A stretch of 64,000 nucleotides of DNA from Cladorrhinum sp. PSN259. Its lineage: Eukaryota > Ascomycota > Sordariomycetes > Sordariales > Podosporaceae. Both the position numbers and the translations under genes were made by a program. The stretch is taken from positions 1 to 64,000 of the forward strand of contig MU867106.1 of the NCBI GenBank assembly GCA_033725935.1, read 5' to 3'. Below the pieces are notes generated by a model. That model was not told the origin of the DNA. It made no database searches and was given only the letters and a program-made list of their open reading frames with translations. This document shows positions 44,877 through 54,679 of the stretch, piece after piece; positions within the stretch are counted from its first letter, which is position 1, and each line of letters starts with the position of its first letter.

Positions 44877-46059
44877 GTTGGCTTAGGGAGAGGTGATCTT
44901 GGGCAGTGAGCGACGAGTGGATGCTAGTCCGATTTGAAGATTGTGTTGAGATCAAGGCTCTCTTATACGTGTTTTACGAGGTGTGTAGATATTACCGAGT
45001 TAGGTAAGCGGAGTCTTAAAATCCGGGGGCCGCTGAGGTTAAGATTAACTCTTCTCAACCACAAAGATCGCTTGTGGTATGGTACCGGGTTACAATAGGG
45101 CTCTGTATAGGTAATCTCGGTACCAAGAGGGCGAATCTGGCAGGTGGCCTGGTTGCGATTCGCGCGCTAGAGCTGCGTGGAGGCGTTATAGTTATTACCC
45201 CACATCGCCAACGCTGAGCGATGACGGCTGAGAGATGGTCCCTGGCTAGGGCCGATCTGGGCACTATATCGGCGGCAATTGGGGGGCGGTCGGAACTGTT
45301 AGATGCGACGGCCCTAGATTGTCCGTTTGACTTGGGGTTGCTAACCCACGGATCGTATAATTTGATTGGTACGCTTATTGACTTAGGAGACCAGTTAATC
45401 CCTGCGCCTAAGTAACTACGGCCTAGTATGCGGTAGATTAGGAGACTGTGAATGTCGATCTTGCCTTTATCTTTCTCCTAGCCCTTTTTTTAATTTATGG
45501 GACCAGGATGCTGGAGAAGGCGAAGTAGTTTAACAATGAGCAATTCCGAAAATAATTTCGCGGATCTGACCGATTAGGGAGTCGATCAGTGCAATAGGTG
45601 TGGCGTACAAAACACAAACTTGTTAACAACTGGAGGACCTCGGAACGAGTAAAAGGATGTATAGAACTTCGACAGGTCGCTAACCAATAAAAAAAAGTAC
45701 CTACCCGAAGGAGGATAATCTTCCTGCCATCGGTGAGGCCCGGGGTTTGGGGACTTGCCCTGACAAAGCTTCGCTTCAGTCCTTTCCGCGTGCGCAGTAA
45801 AGAATGTTTGGGGAGAAGGTATTTTATGTCAGAAGTTAAAAGAGACTTACAAAAAATACTACATATGTTCTATAACTAAACTCGCAGTAGAGTACACTGG
45901 GTTGTTAACTACAGAACTTATAATCGGTCTTGACGTAAATGGTATAGATGAAATTGAGGTATCTGGACTCAAGCAGAAAGAAAAATAAAACGGAACAAAC
46001 TGCGAGGAAAGAAAGGGTAAATAAAACGAAAATGAAATGAGCGGAACGGACAGAATACA
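44877..46059. other. Intergenic with second copy of the dispersed repeat
   Basis: No gene recognised. Contains the dispersed repeat at 45,735-45,825. A 64-codon plus-strand frame at 45,221-45,415 has no family resemblance. Confidence 0.4.
45735..45825 (+). repeat. Dispersed ~92-bp repeat, copy 2
   Basis: Same order of blocks as 20,073-20,164 (GAGGCC, CTTCGCTTCAGTCC, CCGCGTGCG, GGGGAGAAGGTATTTTA). Some differences are C/T transitions. No target duplication was found. Confidence 0.65.
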
Positions 46060-49000
46060 TCATGAGTTTATCGTACGATCTAACATGCTCTCAGCTCCAT
46101 CGATGCGCATCATGTGTCCCTTGATCACTTTCTGCACGCTGTCTGGTGGGATGAAATCGTACTGTTTACCGATGATCAAGCACTCAATGAAGGTTTTGAG
46201 TGCTCTTTTCTGTGCAATAGGGCAAGGTTGCTTGGGTATCAATTCAGCCAAGATCTCCGGTATACCAGTGCTGATCAGCCACCGATGCGGGGCAGGGTTA
46301 TGCTGGCACAGTATCTGACAAGATGCTGGCGGCACATTGAGGAACCAGTCTCGACCTTTCTCCCGAGATCCTTGCGCGAGCTGTAGTAGAGCTGTGAGGA
46401 CGAGGAAGAGCCTATCACGTGCATTTTGTCCACTAGCATGAGCTTTGCTGATCGAATCCAACTCGTTAGCGCAGGCCTGGCCTGCAGCACTGAACAACAG
46501 CTCCTCGTAAGGCCCGCCGATGTAACCTTCGAAAAATTCTCTTATGAAGGTTGAGAAATAAACGATTGGCCAGGACTCTTGGTCGGCAAGGATGGCCAAG
46601 TGTGTGCTAAAGAGGACGATGACTCTGCCAACAGACTCTTCCATTTTTCTAGCGCGGAGGCACGCATCAAAGTCTGTGAGAAACTGACGAGAGCCATAGT
46701 CCAGGAATTCCTCGGCGTCATTTCGATGAGCGATGGAGGCAAAACGAGAGTAGGTCTGACCGGAAATCTCTACGCCATCTCTCCAATGAGCTTGAGCACA
46801 GTCGAGCATGACACCCGCCCCAACCATGACCCCAATGACAAGCAACGCCTCCAGGTCAGCACGGGTAACAACCTCAAACACGCGAATAGACAGGTCCATC
46901 ATATTAGCATAACTCTTGTAGTTTCTGCTCTTGATGAACTGACTGCCGAAGTTAATCCAAGAGAGCGCCCACTCTTTGAGCCGTGCAGTTTCGTTGTTCT
47001 TCACCAGGTCCTGGAGGGTTTCCCAGCGTCCCAGTGATATATGCCGTATGTAGAACGATACAGCCTTGAAGATGGGTTGGAAACGCAGCGAATGCGTGAA
47101 GACCTTGATCGCGAGCTCGACTTCTTTGGATTGGTTCTCGTAACGTGCAGCAAAGAGTGCTTCTTGTAATGCCATCAATTGCGACGCACGCTCCTCAATC
47201 GGATCATGGCGGGATCTGAGGGGCGGGAATCCAGGTGGTATTGGGAGTGCATCGGTGCAAGCCCCGTTCTCGAGAAGAAGCATGACAATGTCCTTGGAAT
47301 CTGCCTGAATGGCGCGCATGAGAGGAGTTTCGTCGTAGTAAGCCTTCTCCTCCAACTTCGCAGATCGTCTAATGAGGAGGTCCACCACGTCTTTGTGCTC
47401 GCCAGTAACTGCCACATGAAGCGCTGTCATCTTGCTCTGGTCTTTTGAGTTGATGGGGGCTCCACAATCTAGTAGAAGTTCGGCAACATCTCGATGGCCT
47501 CTGGTCGCCGCCCAGAACAAAGGTGTCCGACCATAGCTGTCCTTCTTCGAGACGTACCAGCTGGATGGGACTCCTTTCTTTTTACGGGTCTTGAGTAACA
47601 TCTTGGCCCAGGCGAGGTTTCCGAAATACGCGGCAAGATGCAAGAGAGTGAACTTGGGTGGCGTACCGCCAGACTCTACCCATTGCCAATAGAAGTTCCA
47701 CCAATCCTCGCGGACTGCGGATTCGGACTGGAAGAAGAGGCTCGAGGCATCGATCTGAGTTTCGTTCGGGTCGATCGACTGCTTAAAATGCCCAGCCCAG
47801 TTCAAGCCGGCGTATGCGAGAAGACTATCCCGAGTGGAAGCATTGCTAATGCTGCCTGAAGATTTGTAGCTGCCTTCGATGAGTGCCAGGCATGTACGCA
47901 TGATGGTTCGATGCGCTTTATGATTCATGTAGAAGATGCTGATACCTTCGCGGTTAACTTGATCGCTTTTGAAGAACTCTCTGGCGGATTCGTGGACAAG
48001 ATTGACGACCCCGCCGTCAATTTTGACCAGAAGTCCGCAAGAAGCCAGTCGCTCCTTGAGGACTTCGGTTGGTGAAAGAGTGTCAGAACCCATGACTTGA
48101 GCTGCACCCGCCAGTTCTGTTACTGTCAAAGGTCTCGCGGCGAGGACAACCCATTGGAGGATGGGGACTAGGATCTCCTTGTCGCCCACCTGCTCGAGCA
48201 GCCGACAATAAACGCCTCCAAGGCCCTTCGGGATGCCGTGAAGTACTTGTTGAGCCTTTAGCCATGTTTTACCCTTCAGCTCATTCGCCACAAATCCTAC
48301 CCAGAGAAACGTCCCGTCGGCATCAGTGAGCAGCGCCTGCCTGACTTGCTCGAGCTTGTCCGCTGAAAGGATTCCTTCTGATGCCAACTCAGCGACTTTC
48401 GCTTCGATATATCTTTCTACGTCTTTGCGAACTTCAGTGTCTATTTCGTCCAGTCTTATTCGAGGGAACATGTGCAGGCCGCTCTCAAGAGGTCCCGGTT
48501 GAGGCCGAGATAGAATGATTACCCTGACGCGACCATGGGCTGAGCCTTCATTCTGACTATTCAGGAGCTCTCTAAGTAGGTCAAGGAGCTGCCTCAAACC
48601 GTCCTCCTCGCACTCGTCAAGACCGTCGAGAACGAGCGTGACAGGACAAGGCGCACTTTTGGTCAGCATGGTTGAAAACACCCGCCATAGACACATGAGG
48701 TTGCTGAGCGTATACTTGGTCGTCTCTGTGCCGTCAAAAAAGCTGCGAATATACTGCACGTATTGGGGGCACATAGTGATCCACTGGTGGAGAATTCCTC
48801 TCATAAGCGTCAAGGCTGTATTCATGTTCTTGTTGCGACCACTGCAGAAATAGTAGAGAAGAATCCCCTGTGATTTGTCGATGGTTGGTTGAAGGCCTTC
48901 GGTGATGTAGATGGACAACATTGTCTTGCCCTTCCCTGGCCCGCCAGAAATCCAAAGCAAAGGTGACTTGGAACCTTCTAACCATGCTCGGTAGTTCGGA

Positions 49001-50082
49001 TGATCCATCAGCCACTCACAGGTGCCGTCCACCCTTCTCCCCTTGAGAACAATAAGAGAGCTGCGGTCAACCTCTGGTCGAGTCAGGAGCACTGCATTGA
49101 GGACCGAGGCGACTATCGGGTCGGCAACGGTTGCGAGCGGCTCCGGCTTAGGGGTGGGTGGGATCAACGAGAGTATCTCTTTTGCGTAGGCGGCAGCGGC
49201 GGCGGCAGCATAGCCCTGCCATTGCTTTGACTTGTGCGAATCTGAATAATCGCAGATCCCGCGGATGACTAGGCATTGGGCGATGTCCATCAAGCCGGCA
49301 GCCTCCATTTCGAAGCAAAGGATGCCATATTGCTTAGCCAACCGATCTCGGGTCCCCCCATGCCTCATGACCCTGTTTCCCGATGCGATGAGACCATAAT
49401 GAACTTTGGGGTCATCGGTTATTCTTGGTTTCCGGTAGACGATGTGGCTGGGGTCGCAAGAGGTGCATGTACCATCTGGGGCACCACTTGCATGGTCGTA
49501 GCCGGAGTCATAGACCACATCTTGGTTTTGACCCGGATGAGAAAAGACAAGAGGATCCTTTTGGATGATGTGGGTGAGATGGCTGGGAATCTGGCTCTCG
49601 CCCAGAATACTGTTTGCTTCGACTTTTCCTGCAGCTGTGAGCAACATAGTCGATGGTTTGTTTAGAGCGCCGGTTGTAATAAGCTGGTTCTCCGCACACT
49701 CTTTGCCGAAATCGTACTGCAGAATGCCAGGTCGCGAGGCAGTTGGCTTGCTCACAACGATATCGCCGAGTCTCACATCTTCCTTCGTGTTTGGCACGCC
49801 GCCGCCAATGCCAACCATCAAGCTCACACGAATGTTCCGGAATTTAGCTAGCATCTGAGTAACAACGATCGCGGCCGAGGTTGTTCCGTAAACTCCCACA
49901 GGCAGACAGGCTACTACAATATTGTGACTCTTGAGGTCCCCAAAGATGTAGGCATTGGTATCGTTTCTGAGCGGGTCCGTTGGCAGGTCGGCATGTATGT
50001 TATCCAGCATGGCTTTGGCAGCCGCCATCTCCAATGGCAGAGCACAAATCCAGCCGACAGTGTAGTCATCTTCCGATGCCAT
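46060..50082 (-). CDS. PNP-NACHT-ankyrin NLR-like protein
   Basis: Single 1,340-aa frame. Residues ~8-310 form a nucleoside-phosphorylase-like (PNP/UDP) domain: YTVGWICALPLEMAAAKAML, MVGIGGGVPN, LGDIVVSKP, and FEMEAAGLM near its end. The linker GTCEWLMDHPNYRAWLEG leads to NACHT with Walker A GGPGKGKT (~379) and Walker B LVLDGLDECEEDG (~480). Ankyrin-type repeats occupy ~800-950 (FTLLHLAAYFGN, GRTPLFWAATRGHRDVAELLL, MTALHVAVTGEHKDVVDLL, ETPLMRAIQADSKDI). The last ~390 residues are helical and unassigned. STAND proteins of this layout are candidate receptors in fungal non-self recognition or programmed cell death. All ATPase motifs look intact. It is head-to-head with the PAQR gene (about 700 bp apart). 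Confidence 0.93.
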   Translation of the reverse strand: MASEDDYTVGWICALPLEMAAAKAMLDNIHADLPTDPLRNDTNAYIFGDLKSHNIVVACLPVGVYGTTSAAIVVTQMLAKFRNIRVSLMVGIGGGVPNTKEDVRLGDIVVSKPTASRPGILQYDFGKECAENQLITTGALNKPSTMLLTAAGKVEANSILGESQIPSHLTHIIQKDPLVFSHPGQNQDVVYDSGYDHASGAPDGTCTSCDPSHIVYRKPRITDDPKVHYGLIASGNRVMRHGGTRDRLAKQYGILCFEMEAAGLMDIAQCLVIRGICDYSDSHKSKQWQGYAAAAAAAYAKEILSLIPPTPKPEPLATVADPIVASVLNAVLLTRPEVDRSSLIVLKGRRVDGTCEWLMDHPNYRAWLEGSKSPLLWISGGPGKGKTMLSIYITEGLQPTIDKSQGILLYYFCSGRNKNMNTALTLMRGILHQWITMCPQYVQYIRSFFDGTETTKYTLSNLMCLWRVFSTMLTKSAPCPVTLVLDGLDECEEDGLRQLLDLLRELLNSQNEGSAHGRVRVIILSRPQPGPLESGLHMFPRIRLDEIDTEVRKDVERYIEAKVAELASEGILSADKLEQVRQALLTDADGTFLWVGFVANELKGKTWLKAQQVLHGIPKGLGGVYCRLLEQVGDKEILVPILQWVVLAARPLTVTELAGAAQVMGSDTLSPTEVLKERLASCGLLVKIDGGVVNLVHESAREFFKSDQVNREGISIFYMNHKAHRTIMRTCLALIEGSYKSSGSISNASTRDSLLAYAGLNWAGHFKQSIDPNETQIDASSLFFQSESAVREDWWNFYWQWVESGGTPPKFTLLHLAAYFGNLAWAKMLLKTRKKKGVPSSWYVSKKDSYGRTPLFWAATRGHRDVAELLLDCGAPINSKDQSKMTALHVAVTGEHKDVVDLLIRRSAKLEEKAYYDETPLMRAIQADSKDIVMLLLENGACTDALPIPPGFPPLRSRHDPIEERASQLMALQEALFAARYENQSKEVELAIKVFTHSLRFQPIFKAVSFYIRHISLGRWETLQDLVKNNETARLKEWALSWINFGSQFIKSRNYKSYANMMDLSIRVFEVVTRADLEALLVIGVMVGAGVMLDCAQAHWRDGVEISGQTYSRFASIAHRNDAEEFLDYGSRQFLTDFDACLRARKMEESVGRVIVLFSTHLAILADQESWPIVYFSTFIREFFEGYIGGPYEELLFSAAGQACANELDSISKAHASGQNARDRLFLVLTALLQLAQGSREKGRDWFLNVPPASCQILCQHNPAPHRWLISTGIPEILAELIPKQPCPIAQKRALKTFIECLIIGKQYDFIPPDSVQKVIKGHMMRIDGAESMLDRTINS

Positions 50083-50780
50083 TGTTGGGCAACGTAAGCG
50101 ACGAAGAAGCTATATTCATCGATTGGTGTTTGAGGAGATGGTGGGATCTACAAGACAACCTCTTGTTCACTCGAAGTGCCAGCGAAGATGAGCGAGAAAT
50201 TGCGCCATCACTCTCCAGACACTGCAAGGTCAACCTCTACGGCTCGGGCGCTAGGCACCCACCCTTGATCTAGGCTGACTCATAGGCGGCGCAGCCGACA
50301 CGTCGGAGATATCTTCGTCCACCAACTTGCATATACGTGGGGGCCCAACAGCATGTAGAGTGCGTCGGCTGACGCTTGATTTAGCAAGGCGGCGCCAGGC
50401 TGCTGCAATACTGCAGCAGGTGGGGCAATCCCGGGCCAATCGTGAGGTGCACGTAAGATTCATGCGCATAAATGTGACCACATATGTACACCAATGGGCC
50501 TACCTTATTAGACGCCGAGTCCCACTTATCCCCTCTGAGTCCTTGCATGCAGGGTTCCGGTTCATACGCCCAACTATTGTGCTTCCAAAACATTTTCATT
50601 CAGCTTCGACGCTGCTGTTCTGCGCATAAGGCTCTGGAGCCTTTGAGAAGCTCGAATGCTTCTGCATTTCTTCATCCTGAACATTCGTTCCGCGCCCTCT
50701 TTTCTATTCTCCCATTCTGTCCATCCATTCTTCTCTTGCTCCATTCAGTAACACCGTACCGCCCCCACATGCTTCCAACA
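50083..50780. promoter_or_regulatory. Shared divergent promoter of NLR-like and PAQR genes
   Basis: About 700 bp between opposite starts. An open frame extends the PAQR reading frame upstream to 50,484, but the translation is low-complexity and not membrane- or PAQR-like. The last ~100 bases are pyrimidine-rich (CCATTCTTCTCTTGCTCC), a likely leader. Confidence 0.4.
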
Positions 50781-51926
50781 ATGGCTCCCTACAAGCGCTC
50801 CACGCCAGTGAGTAACAGACGAGAGGAATCGGAAAGCCTGCTCGGCCACAACCATATCGGCAACCACGGCAACCACAATCCCAAAGATGCAGACAAATCC
50901 CCCAAGTTCGGACGCCAACTACTTGACGCCAGCGAAGTCCCTGATTGGTATGCCCACAACACATATTTGTTATCCGGATATCGACCAGTCACTGGGTCCG
51001 CGAGGTTCTGTTTCCAGAGTCTCGTCGGTCTTCACAATGAAACAGTGAACATTTGGTCTCACTTACTTCCGGGCATGATTGCTGTGGCTGGTAACTGCTA
51101 CCTGCATTTATACTTTGCCCGATACTATCCGGCGTCATTGCTTGTAGATAGACTGGCCATCCACGTCTACCTCACTAGCTCGGTCATCTGCTTCGGAATG
51201 TCTTCCTTGTATCACACTCTCAACTGTCACTCGCAAGCCTACTCGGAACTGTGGGCTCGCTGGGACTACGCAGCCATCATCCTCCAGACAGTTGGGTCTT
51301 TCACTTCCGGGATATATGTGACTTTCTACCATCATCGTGGTCTACAAAGCCTCTATTGGGCAGTGGTAAGTTTATTGCAGTTTGGGAGCAGCCCGTGGGT
51401 CACAACAGTACTGACCTTTTGTTTTGTCTATTTTCAAGACTGGTATAGGAGGTCTCATGTCTGTCATCGTCGTCGTCAATCCAAAGTTCCAGAGCAGCAA
51501 ATGGAAGACACTGCGGATATCGACATTTGTCACAATGGGTCTTTCGGGACTTCTGCCAATCATCCACGCGGCCTCCATATATCCGTGGGCCCTTTTGAAT
51601 GAAAAGGCTGGACTCGGATACTATCTTGTCGAAGGACTGTCCTTGGTCACGGGAACTGTCTTTTACGCAGTAAGTGCTGGAGCAGATGCAATGCCTACGC
51701 TCGCAAGGTCTCCATATATGGGTACCTCACCCGATGTTCTAGAGTAATTTGCTGACTACCTCTGTCATGACAGACTCAGTTCCCCGAATCGTGGGCACCA
51801 AGGAAGTTCGACATATTGGGAGCATCCCACCAACTCTTCCATGGTTTTGTCGTACTTGCTGCTACAATCCATATCTATGGTCTACTCAGTGTGTACGACT
51901 GGATCTACAAGAACACTCAAATCTGA
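50781..51926 (+). CDS. PAQR / hemolysin-III family membrane protein (Izh-like)
   Basis: Exons 50,781-51,365, 51,439-51,669 and 51,774-51,926 (introns 73 and 104 bp, phase 0) give 322 aa. A hydrophilic N-terminus leads to the hallmark EVPDWYAHNTYLLSGYRP and HNETVNIWSHLLPG, then seven membrane spans. The zinc-site residues are in the S-x3-H motif (SSLYHTLNCHS) and in H-x3-H of the last exon (HQLFHGFVVLAATIHIYGL). Relatives act at membranes in lipid and zinc homeostasis or as ceramidase-like receptors. The ATG at 50,781 has a better context (CAACAATGG) than an in-frame one at 50,769 that would add four residues. The last exon supplies the histidines, so the splice model is strongly supported. 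Confidence 0.9.
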
Positions 51927-53169
51927 CTTCAATAAGCCATGGATAAACCTCGTTTAGCGATGTAAGATCAGCCATTTTTTGAGACTCCACCAATACTCAG
52001 GCCAGAAGTGTGGTGTTGAAAATCGTCATGCCAATCCAGAATAGCAGCTGCACGTGGTCAAGTCGATCAACGAAATATACAGGAGGACATGCTTTGTAGA
52101 TTATTAGACATGTAGAGATGGGAATATAGATCTTACTTTAGTTGTGACCCGATGCTTGGCTCTGAGAGATGCCCCATTCATTGTTGTCAGAACGCAACCC
52201 TGCTTCGCCTCGTCCACGTTAGCGCAGACAGTAATGATATTGTTGAGTTATTTCAGGCTGTCAAATAGTCAGCATTTCGTATCTTGTCCTGCAACGGCAA
52301 TGAAGGCCTGATCATTTCACCCCACATCGTTTACTTGTCAGTAGGGAGCCTCAGTCAAAAGTTGTCAACACGTGCCTCAACACCTACACCCAGCACCATG
52401 CGACCAGGCCACACACTGGATAATAAGCATGCCAAGCAGCCTCGAGAACTTACCAATATAGTAAGGCAACCCTAGTGCATTCACCCTGCATGTCAGACGG
52501 CCAGGAGGCCTCCATTCGAGGAGATGATTAGACTACAGTGGAAGATCTGGGCCAGGGAAGATTACAGCAAGGCAGCAAAGGACTAATGCATAGCCGTGAG
52601 GACCGCGGAGGTCGGAGGAAGGCCTCCGACCAGGAAGGACCACAGATTCAGATTGTATAAATAGAGCCCACAGGTCCCAACCAGATTGAAAGGAACCAAG
52701 GACCTTTGAGGCCATAACTGATTACTATACTGAATTAAACTATCTGTTCCAAGCCGTATTCTTGCCCCTTGTCACAAAAGTGCAATGTGATGACTGTAAG
52801 GCTCCGCGTATTGAGAACTGCAATGAAATTAACCAGGTCGTATGGGGTTAGATCACACAGGCTGTGGCTGGAATTGCACTCATTTCTGGCACCATCCTAA
52901 AATGGTGCACACTCGCGATTCTGAAGCTGCATATAAGCGGAGTTGACGCATAACGGCTGAAATTTTCTCGTCCCTAAGGAACGACAATCAAGACCGAAGG
53001 ACAAAGCCAGCGCTTAATCTTATCGGTACGAAAGTCAGAACTGATGGAACCAGCTGTAGCTTTCGTTGCGGCTGTCGTCTGCTACACACCATTGATCTGT
53101 CGTTGAACTACTTGCAGTTAGGTCGTATCCCAAGTGCAAACAATATTCAGTCTTGAGTTTGCTAGTCTA
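51927..53169. other. Intergenic, no gene seen
   Basis: No convincing frame. Short ORFs near 52,284 and 52,533 lack family resemblance. Confidence 0.4.
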
Positions 53170-53370
53170 GCCCTGGGCACTGCTCCTGGGTCAGCGGGGC
53201 ACGGAGGTCAAGATCACTGAAGAAGTGGTTAAGACGGCACCTTCGAATGAAGATGCAGGCTATGAGGTGATTAAACTCCTCCATCAGACTATTGGCATGA
53301 GACCCACTGCTGAAGTGATCGAGGCAGCTGCCACTAGTGGTTAGGAACAGGTTCTTCGTTCCTCGATCAG
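53170..53370 (+). pseudogene. Relic of a STAND/ankyrin-type repeat protein
   Basis: The plus-strand frame reads ALLLGQRGTEVKITEEVV, then KTAPSNEDAGYEVIKLL and AEVIEAAATSG, a TAG stop, and EQVL. The ITEEVVKxAxxN...VxxLLL pattern is a repeat common in fungal NLR-like proteins. About one and a half repeats survive and flanking sequence is not coding. It may be a decayed neighbour or fragment of an NLR-like locus such as 46,060-50,082. Confidence 0.55.
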
Positions 53371-54679
53371 CGGTCTAGCATTAGAAGCGACAAAGAGACC
53401 TGGCTCAAGATCACACGATTTTACAACGCCGCCAAAACGGGAGACGCTAGATTGGCGAGGAGGCCCTGCTACTAACAATTTTTAAACTCTACAAAGCCGG
53501 CTATCGACTGCGTCCAGGTACCTAATCCAGTTGGCACCAAGTCACTAGCCCCTAAATAGCCCGGCCTTCCCGCGCTTCCTGTCCCGCAACTAAATCATAT
53601 GCGGTCGGGACATAGGGCAGCGGTCGCGTTTAGACCTCTATTACACGACTTCTCAGCAACGGCAAGGGGCTACTCTACAAGTAGAATGACCAACGAGTTT
53701 CGACCCTACACTGAGGCAATGCAACTCCAGATGCAGACTTATCACTTTAGACATGAAGTAATATAAACTGTCTCGAGCTGCGTGAGAGTACGCAGGACTA
53801 TGGAGGTTCCTTAACTTGCCACCCTTCACGGAGCATCTCCTCCGTATTAAGTGATAGCGAGAACCCCGGACCGTTCGGTTTGGTGATAATCACTCGATCT
53901 TTCGTCTCGGTTATGGGTTAATACCACGGTACCGTACTTACTTCTATAATATAGAGTTTATCCTAGCTGCAGATGAGTAGCTGTGACTGGGTCGATTAGT
54001 AATGAATGTGCGCCCCGGGTTCGCAGCTATACCCGCTCCCTTAGCGGTCGATATTTCTGTTCCCCTAGTTATAACTGGTCTCAAGAAGTGATAAAGGTGT
54101 GGTTCACGGAGTAGTATAAAGCAAACCGTCCTCATAGGTCTTTCAGTTAACTCCCTGTAGTGCCTCCGGTTCGCCACCTGCTTAGAAATGTGTCTATTGG
54201 AGGAACTATGTGCGGGAAAGAGTAAAATTTCCTCGACATCCTTGGGATAAATAGCTGCTAGGCGCTTAATCTGCCCACTGCCCAATAGCCAAGTAGATGA
54301 TAAATTTGGTATTGCACGGTTATGTTAAGGCGCTTGGTAGTGCCAGAAGTCGGTTTAAGATCATCCCGCTTTTTATCCAGCAGCCAGTCCAGGGGAATAA
54401 ACCCACTTTCAGTAAGTATCCCACTGTGACCCAATTTGTATTTTCGAAACACTACGGCGGCCATAATACGATCCTACATAGCCCGGTATCGCCCGAACAG
54501 CATCAGAACGGGAATATTCTGCAAAGAGGTTCGGGAGATTCACAGCAACATCCGAACATCAATAACCACCTTAAAGTTAAATTAGAAAGTCAGAGAGGAG
54601 ATCGCTCAGTTTTATTCATCTTAGCACAGTTAAACATTATAGCCCATCTGGGCGCTAATCTTTTAGCTACTTTAATAAA
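53371..54679. other. Intergenic, no gene seen
   Basis: Several frames of 60-140 codons overlap on both strands (54,258-54,722), but none shows a domain or codon pattern that supports a gene. Confidence 0.4.

Noticed and set aside
50484..50768. N-terminal extension of the PAQR protein to 50,484
   Set aside because: The added residues are low-complexity, the region is a divergent promoter, and a better ATG sits at 50,781.
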